Shown here: positions 40,022 to 47,492 of the stretch, piece by piece
How the letters are laid out: the number at the start of each line of letters is the position of its first letter
Position numbering within the stretch: position 1 is the stretch's first letter
Assembly: GCA_963799925.1 (NCBI GenBank)
Contig: CAWCYZ010000002.1
Span: 1,240,001-1,304,000 of the forward strand
Reading direction: 5' to 3'
Origin: DATBQN01 sp963799925
GTDB lineage: Bacteria > Acidobacteriota > Thermoanaerobaculia > Multivoradales > UBA5704
DNA: 64,000 nt
Notes under the pieces: model-generated
Told to the model about the DNA's origin: nothing
Database searches by the model: none
What the model saw: only the letters and a program-made list of their open reading frames with translations
Position numbers and translations under genes: made by a program

Positions 40022-40239
40022 GACGCACCCTTCCTCGGGTGCGTCCGTCGCACGGTATGAACCGAAGGAATCCCGGAGCGGGCATGGGTGTTGCACAGGA
40101 CAATCGGTACGATGACGAATGGTACGCGGGGAGGCACCTCCAACCACACTTTTATCCTGCCTAAAACTTTGAGATCGTTCGCGATCTCACCCCCTAGAAA
40201 GCTAGCCTACATCCCCTATCCACAGGGGTAGATCCAAGA

Positions 40240-40268
40240 ACCCAACCGGAGAGATGGGGCCTCCCCCC
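40240..40268. repeat. 29-bp direct repeat, copy 2
   Basis: Same as copy 1 except one base in the 3' stem (GATGGG for GTTGGG), which weakens the hairpin. It is followed by TACTCTTTTCC, so on the + strand it could act as a weak terminator. Confidence 0.9.
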
Positions 40269-40280
40269 TACTCTTTTCCT

Positions 40281-40305
40281 AAACGAAAAGCGGGGCACGC
40301 CCCGC
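40281..40305 (-). terminator. Terminator-like hairpin facing the minus strand
   Basis: GCGGGGC (40290-40296), two-base loop, GCCCCGC (40299-40305), with TTTTCGTTT following on the minus strand (40289-40281). No minus-strand gene lies to its right, so it would end an antisense or non-coding transcript. It competes with the larger hairpin 40300-40323. Confidence 0.45.
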
Positions 40306-40394
40306 GGCCCTCGGGCCGCGGGGCTGACTCGTGTCCGCCAGCATCGTCACGCCGAGCGCGACCCCAACTGCCAAATTGGCCCACGCACCGCGCC

Positions 40395-40400
40395 TATACT
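40395..40400 (+). promoter_or_regulatory. -10 element of mutY, probably leaderless
   Basis: TATACT at 40395-40400 lies only six bases before the GTG start at 40407, so transcription would begin at or next to the start codon. No clear ribosome site precedes the GTG. A -35 is weak (AAATTGGC region). Confidence 0.45.
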
Positions 40401-40406
40401 GACGCA

Positions 40407-41465
40407 GTGCGGCACGCCGAGCTCCTCGCCTGGTTCGACCGCCACCGGCGCGATCTGCCGTGGCGGCGGACGCGCGATCCCTATCGCATCTGGCTCTCCG
40501 AGGTGATGCTCCAGCAGACCCGGGTCGAGACGGTGCTCCCCTATTACGAACGCTTCCTCGCCCGCTTCCCGCGCGTCGAGGATCTGGCGGCCGCGGCGAT
40601 CGAGGACGTGCTCGCCCTCTGGTCGGGGCTCGGCTACTACCGGCGCGCCCGCCAGCTCCACGCCGCGGCGCGGCGGGTGGTCGAGCGTGGCGGTTTCCCG
40701 GCGACCGCGGCAGGATGGCGCGAGCTCCCCGGCGTGGGTGCCTATACGGCAGCCGCGGTCGCCAGCATCGCCTTCGGCGAGGCGGTCGCGGTGATGGACG
40801 GCAACGTCGAGCGCGTGATCTCCCGCCTCCTCGCCGCTGCCGAGGATCCACACGGGGCCGCGGCCCGGCGGCGGCTCCTCGCGGCGGTCGCCGAGCTGCT
40901 CGATCCTGCGCGCCCGGGCGACGGCAACCAGGCCCTGATGGAGCTGGGGGCGACTCTCTGCGCACCGCGGCGGCCGCGCTGCCTCCTCTGCCCGTTGCAG
41001 CCGGGCTGCCGGGCGGCCGCGGAAGGTGACCCCGAGCGCTACCCGACGCTGCGGCCGCGCCGCGAGCGCCAGCGGCTGCGGCTGGTGGCGGCGGTCGTGG
41101 AGCAGGGGACGGTCGATGGGCGGGAAGGGGAGGTCCTCCTCGTCCGCCGGCCGGAGGGGAGCTCTCTCCTCGCCGGGACCTGGGAGGTGCCGTGGATCGA
41201 GGCCGCCGGCCGGCGTTCGGCGGCGGCGGGGCTCGCGGTGCGCTACGGCGGCGCCTGGAAGCTCGGTCCCCGCCTGGCGCAGGTGCGGCACTCGATCACC
41301 CACCGCGACCTCGAGGTGGCGATCCATCGCGCCGAGCTGGCCGGCGGCGGCGAGGTGGCCGAAGGCGTCGAGGCGGGGTGGTTCGACGGTGCGAGCCGAG
41401 CCGGGCTGCCGCTGTCCTCGCTGGTCGGCAAGGTGCTCGGAGCGCTGGAAGTCCCCGCGAGCTAG
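40407..41465 (+). CDS. mutY: A/G-specific adenine glycosylase
   Basis: A 352-residue protein. Helix-hairpin-helix LPGVGAYTAAAVASIAFGEA and the catalytic Asp in VMDGNVERV are at about residues 108-136. The catalytic Glu is in SEVMLQQTRVETVLPYY (about 31). The 4Fe-4S motif C-x6-C-x2-C-x5-C is CAPRRPRCLLCPLQPGC (about 190). A NUDIX-like C-terminal domain (VAAVVEQG to the end) reads 8-oxoG. It removes adenine opposite 8-oxoguanine. GTG 40407 starts exactly at MRHAELLAWFD; longer readings run into the non-coding block. Confidence 0.95.
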   Translation: MRHAELLAWFDRHRRDLPWRRTRDPYRIWLSEVMLQQTRVETVLPYYERFLARFPRVEDLAAAAIEDVLALWSGLGYYRRARQLHAAARRVVERGGFPATAAGWRELPGVGAYTAAAVASIAFGEAVAVMDGNVERVISRLLAAAEDPHGAAARRRLLAAVAELLDPARPGDGNQALMELGATLCAPRRPRCLLCPLQPGCRAAAEGDPERYPTLRPRRERQRLRLVAAVVEQGTVDGREGEVLLVRRPEGSSLLAGTWEVPWIEAAGRRSAAAGLAVRYGGAWKLGPRLAQVRHSITHRDLEVAIHRAELAGGGEVAEGVEAGWFDGASRAGLPLSSLVGKVLGALEVPAS

Positions 41466-41473
41466 ACGTCGTC

Positions 41474-42169
41474 ATGCCGGGCTTCGACACCCTGTTCGTC
41501 ATCCTCCTCGCCGCCCTCCTCGCGGCGGGCGCCCTCGCTCTCCTCGCCAGCCTGCGCAGCGGGTCGCCGAGCGCCGCCGTGGCGGAGCTCGGGAACGGCC
41601 GCTTCGCCGCCGCGCTCGAGCGGGCGCGGACCGATCCCCGCGCGCCGCGCGACGATCTCTATGCCGCCGCCGTCGCCGCCAAGCACCTGCGGCTCTGGGA
41701 GCGGGCGGACGAGCTGGCGGGCCGCATCCTCGCCGGCGATCCGGGCGACGGCGAGGCCTGGCTCGAGCGTGGGTCGACCGCGGCGTACGCCGGCCGCGCG
41801 GCGGCAGCGGCGTCCGCCTTCGCCCAGGCGATCGCCCATCGCTCAGACCTCGCCGAGTCGATCACCCTCCACCGCGCCTGGCTCGCCCTCTCCCAAGGCG
41901 ACTACGCCGCCGCCAGGCGCCTGTTCGAGGAGGTCGAGGCGCCGCTCGAGAGCAAGCTGCGGTCGGACCTCGGCCAAGGCGACCCGCTCTTCGCCGAGTG
42001 GTTCCTCCTCGCGGCGGCGCTGTGGAGCGCCGTGGGCGACGCCGAGCGCGCCGCCTGGGCGGCCGCCGCCGGCCGCGCCGCCGCCCCCGAGAGTCAGCTT
42101 CCCGACCTCATCCTGCGGGCTCGGCAGCCGGGCTCGCCTCCCGGCGCGGCCCCGCCTCCGCTACAATAG
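41474..42169 (+). CDS. TPR-like protein with N-terminal membrane anchor
   Basis: A 231-residue protein. One N-terminal transmembrane helix (TLFVILLAALLAAGALALLA, residues 6-25) is followed by Ala-rich helical repeats of TPR type (RFAAALERARTD, AWLERGSTAAYAGRAAAAASAFAQA, ALSQGDYAAARRLFEEV). No enzymatic motif. It starts nine bases after the mutY stop, so it is probably co-transcribed, but its function is unknown. TPR proteins of this shape usually serve as envelope scaffolds. Confidence 0.65.
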   Translation: MPGFDTLFVILLAALLAAGALALLASLRSGSPSAAVAELGNGRFAAALERARTDPRAPRDDLYAAAVAAKHLRLWERADELAGRILAGDPGDGEAWLERGSTAAYAGRAAAAASAFAQAIAHRSDLAESITLHRAWLALSQGDYAAARRLFEEVEAPLESKLRSDLGQGDPLFAEWFLLAAALWSAVGDAERAAWAAAAGRAAAPESQLPDLILRARQPGSPPGAAPPPLQ

Positions 42170-42176
42170 GAAAACC

Positions 42177-43190
42177 TTGAGCATCCCGTCTCTCTTGCGC
42201 CGGTGGGAGGTGTTCGCCCATTTCACCGACCAGCAGCTCGAGCTGCTGGCTCCCTGTGTCGTGCGCTCGCGCGTCCCCGCCGGCACGTTGATCATGAAGG
42301 AGGGCGAGCCGTCGCTCGACGCCTACCTGATCGAGAGCGGCGAGGTCCGCATCCAGCGCAAGACCCCGTACGGCAGCTTCGACCTGGCGGTCTTGGAGCC
42401 CGGCGACCTCTTCGGAGAGACCAGCTTCGTCGACCGGAGCACGCGCTCGGGCGACGCCATGACGGTCTCCGACACCGACCTCCTGACGCTCTCCCCGGCT
42501 GCCCTCGAGCCGGCGATGGAGAGCGATCAGCGCCTGACGCTCGCCCTCCACTGGGCCCTCTGGAAGAGCCTCTCGAAGAAGCTGCGGCAGACCAACGACA
42601 AGCTCACCCAGTTCTTCTCCGCGACCGGCAAGCCGGCGACCACCCGGTCGGCCGCGCCGCGCGACGCCGCGGGCGAGTTCCGCATCGACCTCGCCGCCAA
42701 GCGCAAGCTCTTCCAGGAGCAGAAGCTCACCAACCTCGAGATCAACTTCCTCGCCGCGCTGTCGCGGGAGAAGAAGCTGGCACCCCAGAAGGTGATCTTC
42801 CGCGAGGGCGAGGTGGGCGACGAGATGTACGTCGTCCTCGAAGGCCGGGTGATGATCAGCAAGTACATCCCCGGCGCCGGCGAGGAGGCTCTCGCGTTCC
42901 TCGAGCGCGGCGACTACTTCGGCGAGATGGCGCTGATCGACAACCAGCCGCGCTCGGCGGACGCCAAGGCGCACGACAGCGGCGCCGTCGTCCTCGCCAT
43001 CCCGCGCGAGGTGCTGAACGGCATCCTCGACATCCACCGCCTGTCGTCGTTGAGCCTGCTGAAGATCCTCTGCAACCTGGTGGCGACGCGCCTGCGCGAG
43101 CTCGACGACAAGATCATCGGCTGGTTCATCCTCGCCGGCGGCGCCGGCGCCGCGGGATCGCTGGCGCCGCCCATTCCGCCGCGGGCCTGA
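42177..43190 (+). CDS. Protein with two cyclic-nucleotide-binding domains
   Basis: A 337-residue protein with two cNMP-binding domains and no DNA-binding domain. Domain 1 covers about residues 8-125 (GTLIMKEGEPSLDAYLIESGEV, GDLFGETSFVDRSTRSGDAM). Domain 2 covers about 180-310 (KVIFREGEVGDEMYVVLEGRV, GDYFGEMALIDNQPRSADAKA). FGE-x-L/F plus R-S-A is the phosphate-binding cassette, intact in domain 2. It may sense cAMP or c-di-GMP-like ligands and regulate a partner. TTG 42177 has TAGGA just upstream; TACAAT at 42162 could be a -10. The C terminus is a hydrophobic Gly/Ala tail. Confidence 0.8.
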   Translation: MSIPSLLRRWEVFAHFTDQQLELLAPCVVRSRVPAGTLIMKEGEPSLDAYLIESGEVRIQRKTPYGSFDLAVLEPGDLFGETSFVDRSTRSGDAMTVSDTDLLTLSPAALEPAMESDQRLTLALHWALWKSLSKKLRQTNDKLTQFFSATGKPATTRSAAPRDAAGEFRIDLAAKRKLFQEQKLTNLEINFLAALSREKKLAPQKVIFREGEVGDEMYVVLEGRVMISKYIPGAGEEALAFLERGDYFGEMALIDNQPRSADAKAHDSGAVVLAIPREVLNGILDIHRLSSLSLLKILCNLVATRLRELDDKIIGWFILAGGAGAAGSLAPPIPPRA

Positions 43191-43202
43191 AGGCCGAGCC
43201 CG

Positions 43203-44495
43203 TCAGCCGGCCGCGCTCTCCTCCAGGCTCTGTTCCAGCAGCTCGAGCGCGCCGTCGAGCTGCTGCCGGGCGATGGTGAGCGGGGGGACGACCTGGACGA
43301 CGTTCCCCCGCGGTCCCCCCGCCAGCGCCACGACGCCGCGTCGCAGCGCCGCTCCGACCCACCGCTCGGCGTCCTCCCGCGTCCTCGTCTCGACTCCCCA
43401 CAGCAGGGCGCGGCCGCGCACCGCGGCGACCGCCGGGTGGCGCGCCGGCCAACCTGCGAGGCGCGGCGCGATCGCCCGCCCCAGCGCCGCGGCGCGCTCG
43501 GCGAGCCGTTCCTCTTCCATGACGTCGAGCGTGGCGAGGGCGGCGGCGCAGGCGAGCGGGTGGGCGACGAAGGTCGCGGTGTGGAGGGCCTCGCCGTCGC
43601 GCTCCCAGACGCGGAAGAGCGCGCGGCGGCCGAGGACCGCGGCGATCGGCAGCCCCCCGCCGAGCGCCTTGCCGCAGCAGAGGAGGTCGGGGACGACGCC
43701 CTCCGCCTCGACCGCGAAGCGGTGGCCGGTGCGGCCGAAGCCGGTGAAGATCTCGTCGACGATGAGGAGGACGGAGCGCTCGCGGCAGAGGTCGGCGAGC
43801 GCGGAGAGCCAGCCCGCCGGTGGCAGGATGACCCCTTCGCGGCCGACGATCGGCTCGACGACGACGGCGCCCACCTCGCGACGCTCGAGAGCGGCGGCGA
43901 GCTCCGACCGCGGGGCGCCGAAAGGGAGCCGGTGGACGTGCGGATGGAGGTGGGCGGCGAAGGGCTGGCGGAACTCCGGGCGCGAGGTGGCGGCGAGGGC
44001 CCCCAGGGTCAGCCCGTGGTAGGCCGGCTCGAAGGCGAGGAGGCCCGGCCTGCCGGTCGCCACGAGGGCGGTCTTGACCGCGATCTCGACCGCCTCGGCT
44101 CCGGAGACGGCGAAGTAGACCTGCGCGTCGGGGACGGGGGACATGGCGACGAGCCGCGCCGCGAGCGCCGCGCGGCCGGGGTGTGGATGGACGTCGCCCA
44201 GCCCGTGCAGCAGCCGTCCGCTCTGCTCGGCGATCGCCGCCACCACCCGCGGATGGCGGTGGCCGATCGCCGCCACGCCGAAGCCCGAGGTGAGGTCGAC
44301 ATAGCGGTTGCCGTCGGCATCGAGGATGTTGGCGCCGCGGGCTTCCGACCAGGCGATGGGCGGATCGCCGGTGAGCGGCACGGTGTTGACGCCCGGCGCC
44401 TCGACGCGGCGGAGCGTCTCGGCGAGGGCGCGCGAGCGCGGGCCGGGGGGAGGGGTGAGGATCGCGGGGGGGAGGTCGCCCGGCGCGGCGCTCAC
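43203..44495 (-). CDS. Class III aminotransferase (PLP-dependent)
   Basis: A 430-residue fold-type I enzyme of the acetylornithine/GABA/diamine class. The PLP lysine is in CCGKALGGGLP (about residue 273). LLIVDEIFTGFGRTG contains the cofactor Asp (about 244), and AVSGAEAVEIAVKTAL the phosphate-binding turn (about 127). The donor specificity cannot be read. ATG 44495 overlaps the recR stop (ATGA), so it is translationally coupled to recR although metabolically unrelated. Confidence 0.88.
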   Translation of the reverse strand: MSAAPGDLPPAILTPPPGPRSRALAETLRRVEAPGVNTVPLTGDPPIAWSEARGANILDADGNRYVDLTSGFGVAAIGHRHPRVVAAIAEQSGRLLHGLGDVHPHPGRAALAARLVAMSPVPDAQVYFAVSGAEAVEIAVKTALVATGRPGLLAFEPAYHGLTLGALAATSRPEFRQPFAAHLHPHVHRLPFGAPRSELAAALERREVGAVVVEPIVGREGVILPPAGWLSALADLCRERSVLLIVDEIFTGFGRTGHRFAVEAEGVVPDLLCCGKALGGGLPIAAVLGRRALFRVWERDGEALHTATFVAHPLACAAALATLDVMEEERLAERAAALGRAIAPRLAGWPARHPAVAAVRGRALLWGVETRTREDAERWVGAALRRGVVALAGGPRGNVVQVVPPLTIARQQLDGALELLEQSLEESAAG

Positions 44496-45082
44496 ATCTC
44501 GCGCCGCCCGGCCAGCGAGCGGCCGAGCGTCACCTCGTCGGTGTACTCGATGTCGCCGCCGACCGGCATGCCGAAGGCGAGCCGGGTCACCCGCATGCCG
44601 CGCGTCTTCAACAGCCGGGCCAGGTAGAGCGCCGTCGCCTCGCCCTCGACGTTGGGGTTGGTGGCGAGGACGATCTCCGCGATTCCGTCGAGCCGCTCGA
44701 GGAGGCCGGGGATGGCGAGCCGGTCGGGGCCGATGCCGCGGTGTGGGGAGAGCGCCCCGAGGAGCACGTGGTAGAGCCCGCGGTACTCGCCGGTGCGCTC
44801 GAGGGGCTCGATGTTGAACGGCTCCTCGACGACGCAGAGCAGCGTCCGGTCACGCTGCGGGTCGGCGCAGATGCGGCAGGGGTCGACGGCGGTGATCGAG
44901 TTGCAGCTCGAGCAGTGGAAGAGCTTCTCCTTGACCTCGACGATCGCCGCGGCCAGAGCGTGCGCCTCCTCGGCGGAGACCTTGAGGAGATAGTGGGCGA
45001 GCCGGTTGGCCGTCTTGGGGCCGATGCCCGGCAGGCGGGCGAGCTCGCCGACCAGGCGGGCCAGTGGATCGGGCGTCGTCAA
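44492..45082 (-). CDS. recR: Recombination protein RecR
   Basis: A 196-residue protein with helix-hairpin-helix ELARLPGIGPKTANRLAHYL (about 13-32), the zinc finger CSSCNSITAVDPCRIC (about 57-72) and a Toprim domain starting TLLCVVEEPFNIEPLERTGEY. It forms the tetrameric ring clamp of the RecFOR gap-repair pathway. It sits three bases after ybaB, the standard dnaX-ybaB-recR order. Confidence 0.97.
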   Translation of the reverse strand: MTTPDPLARLVGELARLPGIGPKTANRLAHYLLKVSAEEAHALAAAIVEVKEKLFHCSSCNSITAVDPCRICADPQRDRTLLCVVEEPFNIEPLERTGEYRGLYHVLLGALSPHRGIGPDRLAIPGLLERLDGIAEIVLATNPNVEGEATALYLARLLKTRGMRVTRLAFGMPVGGDIEYTDEVTLGRSLAGRREM

Positions 45083-45085
45083 CGG

Positions 45086-45382
45086 TTAGAACAGACCGGG
45101 CAGACCCGCGGTGATCGCCCCCACCCGGCCCTGCATCGTCTCTTCGAGCTTGCGCCCCGCCTCGTTGACGGCGGCGACGATCAGGTCCTCGAGCATGCTC
45201 GGATCTTCCTTGTCCATCACCTCGGGATCGATCTTGACCGACAGGAGCTGCTTGTGGCCGCTCAGCCTGACCGAGACCATGCCGCCGCCGACGCTCGCCT
45301 CGACCACCGTCTCGGCCAGCTCGCGCTGCAGCCTCTCCTGCATCTCCTGGGCTTGCTTCATCAGCTGTCGCATGCTGCTCAT
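45086..45382 (-). CDS. ybaB: YbaB/EbfC nucleoid-associated protein
   Basis: A 98-residue protein; full length for the family. It has the family pattern MRQLMKQAQEMQERLQREL, VEASVGGGMVSVRLSGHKQ and the SMLEDLIVAAVNEAGRKLEE helix. It binds DNA as a dimer and is usually encoded between dnaX and recR, as here, with a seven-base gap from the dnaX end. Confidence 0.95.
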   Translation of the reverse strand: MSSMRQLMKQAQEMQERLQRELAETVVEASVGGGMVSVRLSGHKQLLSVKIDPEVMDKEDPSMLEDLIVAAVNEAGRKLEETMQGRVGAITAGLPGLF

Positions 45383-45389
45383 ATTCTGC

Positions 45390-47182
45390 TCAATCCTCTC
45401 TTCCGATCGCGGGAAAGCTTCCGTGTTCCTCCACCTTCTCGACGCGGCCGCCGAAGATGTCGAGGACAGTCTGAATGGTGGGGTTGGCCTCGACCAGCTC
45501 GAGCTTGACCGTCGAGAGGTCGGGCGCGATCGCGGCGGCCGTCCGCTGGCCCGCGCCGGCGAGCAGGGTGAATCCGGTCCCCGCGCCCCAGGCGTGGGCG
45601 AGCGCCTGCTCCAGGACCTCGCGGTTGTTGCCGCGGTCGAGGCGCTGCGGCAGCCAGGGATCGCCGGATGAGTGGACGATCACCAGCCGGCCGTCCTCGA
45701 AGCGCAGGTCCTCGGCCGCCCGCAGGTGGGCGGCGAGCGGCTGCTTGAGCTTCTCGAGCTCCTGGAGGAAGGCCTCGAGGCGCTCGCCGCCCCGCGAGTC
45801 GCGGGCGGGAGCGGCGGCCGGCATCGCGGGCTCGGGGGCGGCCGCGCGGTGCGGCGCGGGCCGATCGGTGAGCGCTTCGCGGCCGCGAGCTTCCGCCGGC
45901 GCTTGCGGAGCGGCGGGGGTGCGCCGGCGGCAGCGGTGTGAGCCGCCGGAGGCGGGGATGGCGCTCCGGAAGCTGCCGAAGCCATGGCGCGCGGCGCCGT
46001 CCGAGCCGCCGGAGGGGGAGCGGGCAGCGCGACCGGGCGTCCCCCGACCGGTCCCGCCGGCGCCAGGCCGGAGAGCAGCTCCTCGATCCGGGTGAGCTTC
46101 GGCAGCTCGGCGGCGCGCAGCCAGGCGATCTCGACGGCGAGCGCGCCGGCCTCGCTGCGCCGCACCATCTGCTCGCTGGCGAGAAGCTGCTGGAGGAGGC
46201 GCAGGAGGTTCTCGTAGCCCGCCGCCTTGGCCGTGGTGGCGAGGGCCGCCGCCTCCTCGCCCGGCAGATCGATCTGGCCGGGGTTGCCGCCCATGGCGAG
46301 GTGGAGGCCGTCGCGGCAGAAGGCGAGGAACTGGCCGTAGACGTGCCGCGGGTCCCAGCCCTCGTCCTCGACCCTGCCGATGGCGGCCGAGACCGCGGCG
46401 CCGTCCCCCCCGAGGATGCCGTGGAGGAGGCGGGCGAAGAGGGCGGTGTCGAGCCCGCCCAGGAGGCGGACCGCCTCCTCGTCGGAGATCGATCCCGAGC
46501 CGAAGGTGGCGAGCTGGTCCAAGAGCGCGACGGCGTCGCGGACGCTCCCCTCGCCCGCCCGCGCGATCAGGCGCAGGGCCGTGTCGCTCGCCTGGATCTC
46601 CTCGGAGCGGCAGATCTCGCCCAGGAGGGCGACGACCTCGGCCGCCGGCACGCGCCGGAAGTGGAACTCCTGGCAGCGCGAGAGGATGGTCGCCGGGACG
46701 GCCTCGATCTCGGTGGTGGCGAAGATGAAGACGAGGTGGGGCGGCGGCTCTTCGACGATCTTCAGCAACGCGTCGAAGGCCTGGCGGGAGAGGCGGTGGA
46801 TCTCGTCCAGGACCACCACCTTGTAGCGGTCGCGCGCCGGCCCGTAGCGGAGGCTCTCGGTGAGCTCGCGGACCTGCTCGACCTTCGAATAGGTGGCGGC
46901 GTCGACCTCGATGACGTCCATGTCCGCCCCGCGCGTGATCTCGACGCAGGCCGCGCACTCGTTGCACGGATCGGCCGCCGGCCCCCGCTCACAGTTGAGG
47001 GCCTTGGCGAGCACCCGCGCCGCGGTCGTCTTGCCGACGCCGCGGATCCCCGAGAACAGATAGGCCTGGGCGATCCGGCCCTCCTGCAGGGCGTTGCGCA
47101 GAGCGGTGACGATCGGCTCCTGGCCGACGAGGCTGGAAAAGTTCTGCGGGCGCCACTTGCGGGCGAGAACCTGGTAGGTCAT
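45390..47182 (-). CDS. dnaX: DNA polymerase III gamma/tau subunit, with a frameshift in the linker
   Basis: Residues 1 to about 370 are in one frame from ATG 47182: Walker A GIRGVGKTTAARVLAKAL (about 45), the zinc knuckle CERGPAADPCNECAAC, VLDEIHRLSRQ (Walker B) and the sensor FIFATTEIEAVPATI. That frame passes into a Pro/Ala linker and then into Arg/Ser-rich nonsense until 45680. The natural C-terminal domain (LEAFLQELEKLKQPLAAHLRAA to the end at 45390) is in the -1 frame. The switch must lie at about 45905-45940, near an ACCCCCG run. DnaX loads the clamp and links polymerases. A single-base error or programmed -1 frameshifting are both possible. Confidence 0.9.
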
Positions 47183-47193
47183 GACGACGGGGC

Positions 47194-47326
47194 GGCAGTG
47201 GCCGACGAAGGGTTCCGGTTGAGCTGCGGCACTCGATGCGCCGACCTTATCGCTGCTCCCTTCCGGGCCTGACGAGGTTCGGTGGCGACCGATGCACAGG
47301 ACCCGAACCCTTCGTCCGCCACTGCC
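47194..47326 (-). ncRNA. ffs: SRP RNA (4.5S-type)
   Basis: The minus strand reads the universal SRP domain IV: CGTCAGGCCCGGAAGGGAGC followed by AGCGATAAGG, centred near 47257. Flanking arms pair over about 24 bases (GGCAGTGG.CGACGAAGGGTTC at 47194 with the complement ending at 47326). The mature RNA may be shorter, about 47210-47312. It binds Ffh and targets membrane proteins. It lies 12 bases upstream of dnaX on the same strand, an arrangement known from other bacteria. Confidence 0.92.
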
Positions 47327-47386
47327 GGAAGGGTCATCGTATGTCCTGGGGTCGGGGATGTAAAGGTGGGTTGCCGGGGCTGAGAG

Positions 47387-47414
47387 CCCTCGCGCCCGCG
47401 AGAGAAAAGGAGAC
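47387..47414 (+). repeat. 28-bp direct repeat, left copy
   Basis: Identical over 28 bases to 51473-51500. It contains a hairpin CTCGCG-CC-CGCGAG followed by AGAAAAGGAGAC. In the right copy the AAAAGGAGAC is the ribosome site of the Cys-rich peptide gene; here no gene uses it. The two copies bracket the frameshifted gene pair and the MITE-like element (4086 bases apart). Confidence 0.95.
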
Positions 47415-47447
47415 GCGGCGGCCGGCTCGAGGCGGCTACCGTCTCGC

Positions 47448-47453
47448 TATACT
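47448..47453 (+). promoter_or_regulatory. -10 element for the MetE-like gene
   Basis: TATACT at 47448-47453, 40 bases before ATG 47493; no convincing -35. AGGGGAG at about 47477 serves as ribosome site. Confidence 0.4.
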
Positions 47454-47492
47454 CCGGGCCAGCTGCATTGTCCCGCAGGGGAGCTCCCGCCT

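Larger units (their letters stand above)
39860..40330. ncRNA. Candidate structured non-coding RNA block (strand unresolved)
   Basis: The 818 bases between the protease gene and mutY (39589-40406) have no credible gene; third-position composition of every open frame is unlike the neighbours. Many perfect or near-perfect stems are packed in 39860-40330: CCCAAC/GTTGGG (39994), GACGCACCC/GGGTGCGTC (40022-40045), GAGATCG-TTCG-CGATCTC (40173-40190), CTAC..CCCCT/AGGGG..GTAG (40207-40230), GCGGGGC/GCCCCGC (40290-40305) and CCCCGCGGCCC/GGGCCGCGGGG (40300-40323). A 29-base segment is duplicated inside. It lacks RNase P, tmRNA, 6S and SRP signatures. This looks like a structured RNA or RNA-derived element of unknown class. 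Confidence 0.45.

Noticed and set aside
40021..40110. Group II intron 5' end (GTGCGAC on the minus strand)
   Set aside because: No domain V hairpin with AGC triad and no reverse transcriptase gene were found nearby.
39877..40149. A 90-codon minus-strand open frame in the hairpin-rich block
   Set aside because: Third codon positions are not GC-biased as in real genes here, and it spans strong RNA stems and one 29-base repeat. Kept as non-coding.
40213..40228. DnaA box CTATCCACA
   Set aside because: 8 of 9 bases match, but it is a single box within a hairpin CCCCT/AGGGG and far from dnaA; better explained as an RNA stem.
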